Of a stretch of DNA of 64,000 nucleotides, positions 59,529 to 64,000 are shown piece after piece. The notes beneath the pieces are model-generated. The model worked only from the letters and a program-made list of their open reading frames with translations, was not told the DNA's origin and did no database searches. Location of the stretch: assembly GCA_003342895.1 (NCBI GenBank), contig PTFA01000035.1:4567114-4631113 (forward strand), given 5' to 3'. The first letter of the stretch is position 1. The number at the start of each line of letters is the position of its first letter. The stretch comes from Casuarius casuarius (Eukaryota > Chordata > Aves > Casuariiformes > Casuariidae). Position numbers and translations under genes: made by a program.

Positions 59529-61581
59529 ATTCAAATAAAGACGCAGGCAGAATCTCACACACGTGTATGCAACATGCTGATGGCTTCATCTCTACATCAC
59601 AGCAACTATAATCATTCTTTCTTAATTTCTTGAAAGCATCTACCTCACTCTCATTAATTGCATAGGGAGCTTACACACCTAGATTAGATATCCTAAGGCA
59701 ACCATGTTAAGACCACACACTTACTTTATAGTCATTTCACTAAGTTGGGTGCTGTAAGTGAACTACTTCAATCAGGCCCTAACCAGCTATAGTGAGAGAT
59801 TTTTCATCAAACCTTTATAAGACTTTAAGCATAAGTATCACACATGAAAGAACTAAGGTTCATGCACTTGAGATGCATCTTGAAGCATTTCCTTGTAACT
59901 GTCTTCATTATAAGCCTTTGTCTGCCAGTGTTTATGCTCTTGAACAATGTACGGCATTCATTCCCTCCATGAATGTTCCTAAGGAAAGGAACTAAACTTG
60001 GGTTGTAGGTTCAGTGCTATTGCTCACTCACTGTGGACCTGCCTCTTTTCCCACTGAAGTCCAAGTGTGTTTCTTGTCCTTTCTGAAACCGACCGCTCTC
60101 CTGTAAGTGCACCACTCTCCTATAACTGCAATATAAGACATCATATTTTAGTTATTTAGTTACCTCATATTAGGCACCTTTTGCCTTCATTTAGGTGACC
60201 TATTCCAAGATTTAAATTGCATTTTTTATCTATCTACAGGGATAATAACTTTAAACAAAAGTTAAATTATTGTAAAGAATATATGAGCTTCTTAGTGTGC
60301 TAGTAGCTTACTGTAATGCTTATATCTAAAAAAAGAAAATCCATCCTCTGAGGGTCACCTGTGACTGACATCTGAAACAGCTTATTCTCTTACTTGAAAG
60401 CATAAAGGATAGCGGTGTCTATATGGTACATTTCCAAGAATACTGACTTTTAATTGTGGCCTCTGTACTGTAGGTTGCTAAGGGTTTCTTTAGCAATTCA
60501 GCTTGTGTTAATGGGTTAATGTATAACTGTGAGTTACTAAGATAGGTCTTGACATAGTTTATTCTAACAGCTCCTTTGAGCCTATTTGCTCAAAGTCTGT
60601 TCTGCCTAGAGAAATTTTAATTCACTGATCTAGAGCCCTGTGGACCATAATGGCTGTGTCATTATAGGTAGCTATTTACATGATGGGCCATAACAGGTCC
60701 TTTGGAATGGTTATGGCCTATTGTGTCAATGGGATTTTCATGCATAAGCACTAGATCTGTGTACTGAAAGTCTTTCCATAGTATAACCTGAACCTTTAGT
60801 GAGTGATATTTACTCCATCAAGGTAATCAAAGGTAATGCTTTTTATTTTGCATATTTAGTTTTAGAAGATCAAAACACTTTTGAATTCAATCAGTAGAAA
60901 AAAATGCATCTTGTGATGCTTGTCTGCTTTTCTTTTGCAAAATGCAAGCATTCATATATAGTCTTTTTTTGAGAAAAGAGAGGTGAGGGAGTAAAGAAAA
61001 AAAAAAGCAAACAGATCTTACTCTAGTGTGCCACATTTTAGATCAGAACAAATGTTAATGGCCAAGTTTTAGCAGCTGGTACCTATGGCACTCTTTTCCA
61101 TCTCTACATAATGCAGCTGTTAAGAGTGCCTTGTTTATCTACCATTCTAAGCACACATTTCTTTTTTATGCTTTTTCTGTGAGTTGTGTTTTTCCACTGG
61201 GCCTTGAACTTTGTCCTCACCTCCCCATGTAATTCCCATTTAGTGGTCAAATTCTTGCTTTAGCAAAACTACTCTCACCATCGGCCGCATTCCTGTGCAG
61301 TTCCCAGTATAGGTGACCCTCTCTGAGTCTATCTGTGGACATGCAGCCAGTTCCAAGATGGTCCCATTTCATTAATATATTTATTCTCTTCTAACAGATA
61401 CTGAAAGATCAGATCAGTCTGGCTGCCAGAGAAACTGAATTAGATGCAACAGCTGCAGCCAAACTGACAGACTTTTAATAGCGTTTGCAAACATGCTCCC
61501 CCCTACCCCCATCTCTGTTGTGGTTGGGTCTGGCTGTCATTTTCATCACAGTTCTCATGACAGCCAGGCTCAGATGTGGTT
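59529..61581. other. TRIM42 upstream flank, no gene seen
   Basis: AT-rich sequence with no recognised gene or repeat. Open frames are short and unsupported. Confidence 0.5.
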
Positions 61582-61901
61582 GGCTTCACCTACAAATGAG
61601 CCTGACCCTGCAAGGTGCTGAGTCTCTTAGGCCTTTCTGGTGGTATGGCACTTTCTGCTTTTCTGGTGGTATGGCACTTGGAAATTAATGTATTATACTG
61701 CTACTGTTACTGCTTTATCTGAAAATGTTTGCTTCAACATCAACAGTGAAAATTTATTGCTACCCTTTTTAGCTTTGTTTCAGTACTTCTTGCATTTATA
61801 ATTATTTGAAATTAATTAAAGAAGCTGGCTTTAGGAAACTACATGTAGGCTTCACCTACAAATGAGCCTGACCCTGCAAGGTGCTGAGTCTCTTAGGCCT
61901 T
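61582..61901. repeat. 54-bp exact direct repeat with nested 20-bp repeat
   Basis: The 54 bases at 61582-61635 recur without mismatch at 61848-61901, 266 bases apart. Overlapping the end of the first copy, a separate 20-base unit at 61634-61653 recurs at 61660-61679 (26-base period). Exact identity over 54 bases in neutral-looking DNA suggests a recent event or an assembly artefact. Confidence 0.95.
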
Positions 61902-64000
61902 GTTATGATATATGGCCATCACCCTAGTGCTCAAGGAAATCCATGGAGAGAGAGAAATAAAAAGAAAAGCACAGTACTGTGAGGACACAGGTTCCATTTC
62001 CATTACTTCACATTAGTTACATATAGTCACTTGTGTTGTACTTCCATTAGGTATCAAATAATGTAATATTTTTCACTGGCAACTTAATCTGTTTTTCAAG
62101 ATAAGCCTAAGATTATTGTCTTTTTTTCTTCTCCCTTTTGCTCTACCTCCAAATACCTCTCTGATATTTCTAACATGGATATTTCTAACTCAAATTCTAG
62201 AATGCACAATGATTAGGAATGTATAAAAAGCTGGAAGAAAGATCATATGCTGTTTGTGGCTTATTCGTTGACTAGTGTGTTTAGTAAGATTACATGAATC
62301 TAGGATTCATTATTTATAATGGTGCTTTTTCGTTCCATATTTATACAGTTCATGATAACATGCTCAAAATAAAGAGACAGAAGCTCATGAAGATAAATCA
62401 GAATGACTTTTCTCTATATTCTGCACTCCTAACACAGCAAAATAATACCTGCCTCCATTGTTATTTTCCATGTTTGCTAATGGCATCAAAGATTTTTTTT
62501 TAGAATGTTCATTCTTTCAGCTACTCTGCAGAAAACTGGTGACTTTCTGACACTCAGTTAATGAATGACATTTCAGTCCAGATGTGTTCTTACTTATTGT
62601 AGCAAGAAAACAACTCTGCATTCATAATCTATTTTTCCTCATACAGCTTCATTCCTTAGTTTATAGAGGGTTAGTCTGTTCTGCAGCATCTAAGTGCATT
62701 TCCTCCTGGTCCCAACACCATTGCTTTGCTTTCCTAATTGTCACAGTGCAAATTAATAAGGCTGTCAGTTTTCATATGAGCATAGGTAATTAAATATCCC
62801 TTTGGAGTTGTTCTAGTTTGCTATTTTGAGGAGCAATAAATACAGTTCATCCTATCCCGAAGTTGTCTTCCTTCTTACCTGACAACCAGATTTTGTATAG
62901 CGTCTTCTTGGAATTTTACTCACTTGAGAACAGATGTAAATATGTGTATTGCTCCATCATTGGTGGAAAATAATAATGAAATGGCATGGACATGTTCCTC
63001 ACCAGTCATGTTTCAGGTATCAACTGCTCTGTTAAGGTCTTAGTTAAGTTTTGTCACTACAATGAAGGTGAGAGCTAGATTCTCCTGCATTACCTTAATC
63101 CTGTCTTTAAGGTCCTGAACATAATTTCTGTGTTAAATTATTTGTTCCTCTTCTGTTGAGCATGGTGAGGCACCTCATGTCTGTGCTCTTAGTGAGTTTA
63201 TTGTCTTGCAGTTCTTTGTCCTTTCACCAACTCAAAAAGTAAGGGAGAATGAAGGAAACATTTCTTTCGCTTGCATCCTTACTTCATGCAAGAATATAAA
63301 ACAAGCACTGTCTCAACAGCTTGGGAAATTTAACTTCGGCTACCTTCATGCACTGGTAGAGACAAAAGACAAGCTTGTGAGTCAGAGAGAGGAGGAAGAG
63401 GGACTGTTACCTTACTGTCCTTGCTATAAAACTATGTAGCCCAGCAGGACTCTCTCTCTAAAGCATATAGCAGCTCTTTATCAATAAACTGCAGTGATTG
63501 AGATGAACTGATTGCAGCATACGGCGATGTCTGATTTGGGAGGTTTAGAATGAATGTAAAAAGCCTGACGTTATACACCCTAAAACTGAGGCACTCAGAA
63601 CTGAGAGTCGCTTCTCAAAGCATTATTTCTGGCAAGCTGTGGCTTTGCCTGCAGCAACCAGCAACAGAAAGGCAAAAAAGACTGTCCTTTTCTCAAAAGA
63701 CTCCCTGTTTCTAGCTCATTGTTTCCACCATCACTTTACAACAGGTATATCTGTTAGAGGGCAGTTCACTAGTGATGAGACTGCCTAGGAAATAGTGGGG
63801 TTTACAGTACTAGTTATTTCTTGCTTTGTAGAGTTTCATTGCCCCTCCATAATTCAACCCTTCATCTCTAGCCAAATGACTACCCTTGACTCATGTTTCA
63901 AGCTGCAGAAATATTTTGATGGCTTCTTTTGAAAAAGGCAGAGTTGAAATATTAATCTCTCCACAATTGCGCTCTGCCTCTCTTTAGTAGGAAATCTGAG
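61902..64000. other. Intergenic DNA, no gene seen
   Basis: No supported gene. A 'cctaaaactgaggcactcag' phrase at about 63579-63598 may be a worn MIR end. The 77-codon plus frame at 63206-63439 shows no recognised domain. Confidence 0.5.

Overview
The window is vertebrate nuclear DNA and looks avian. It is AT-rich, genes are sparse, and the one clear gene is split by short introns (about 0.3-1.6 kb). The only young-looking interspersed repeat type is a CR1 LINE, at the left edge. Older repeats survive as short MIR-like fragments. There is no bacterial-style gene packing, no viral gene, no CRISPR array, and I recognised no tRNA or rRNA gene.

The gene is TRIM42, on the minus strand at about 53.1-59.4 kb. 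Four coding exons can be placed to the base, with matching phases and GT-AG borders: exon 1 59369-59014, exon 2 57380-56674, exon 3 55378-54558 and exon 4 53827-53600. They encode 704 residues: a cysteine-rich N-terminal cassette (29 Cys in 118 residues), a C3HC4 RING with all eight ligands, two B-boxes, a coiled coil, a COS-like segment and a fibronectin type III domain. The last 25-27 residues lie in a fifth exon whose acceptor I cannot settle; two overlapping frames are open at 53149-53260. A minus-strand AATAAA at 52879-52884 would suit the 3' end. The full protein would be about 729-731 residues, close to the 723 I recall for the human protein.

Layout: 1-215 is the end of a CR1 element on the minus strand. 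From 216 to about 52.8 kb I find no convincing gene. That stretch holds simple repeats, ancient SINE fragments, two relatively GC- or CpG-rich islands (13.79-14.15 kb and 24.67-25.63 kb) and several AT-rich blocks with homeodomain or octamer motifs that may be conserved regulatory elements. 52.9-59.4 kb is TRIM42. 59.4-64 kb is its upstream flank, with two perfect dyads within 160 bp of the start codon and a cluster of recent duplications at 61.58-61.90 kb.

I found no clearly new multi-gene system. The items most worth a second look are the TRIM42 Cys-rich cassette, the unresolved TRIM42 C-terminus, interlocked inverted repeats in TRIM42 intron 1, a CpG cluster at 13.8 kb, and an unrecognised 66-codon open frame near 46 kb. 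Statements about known families are from memory; no database search was run.
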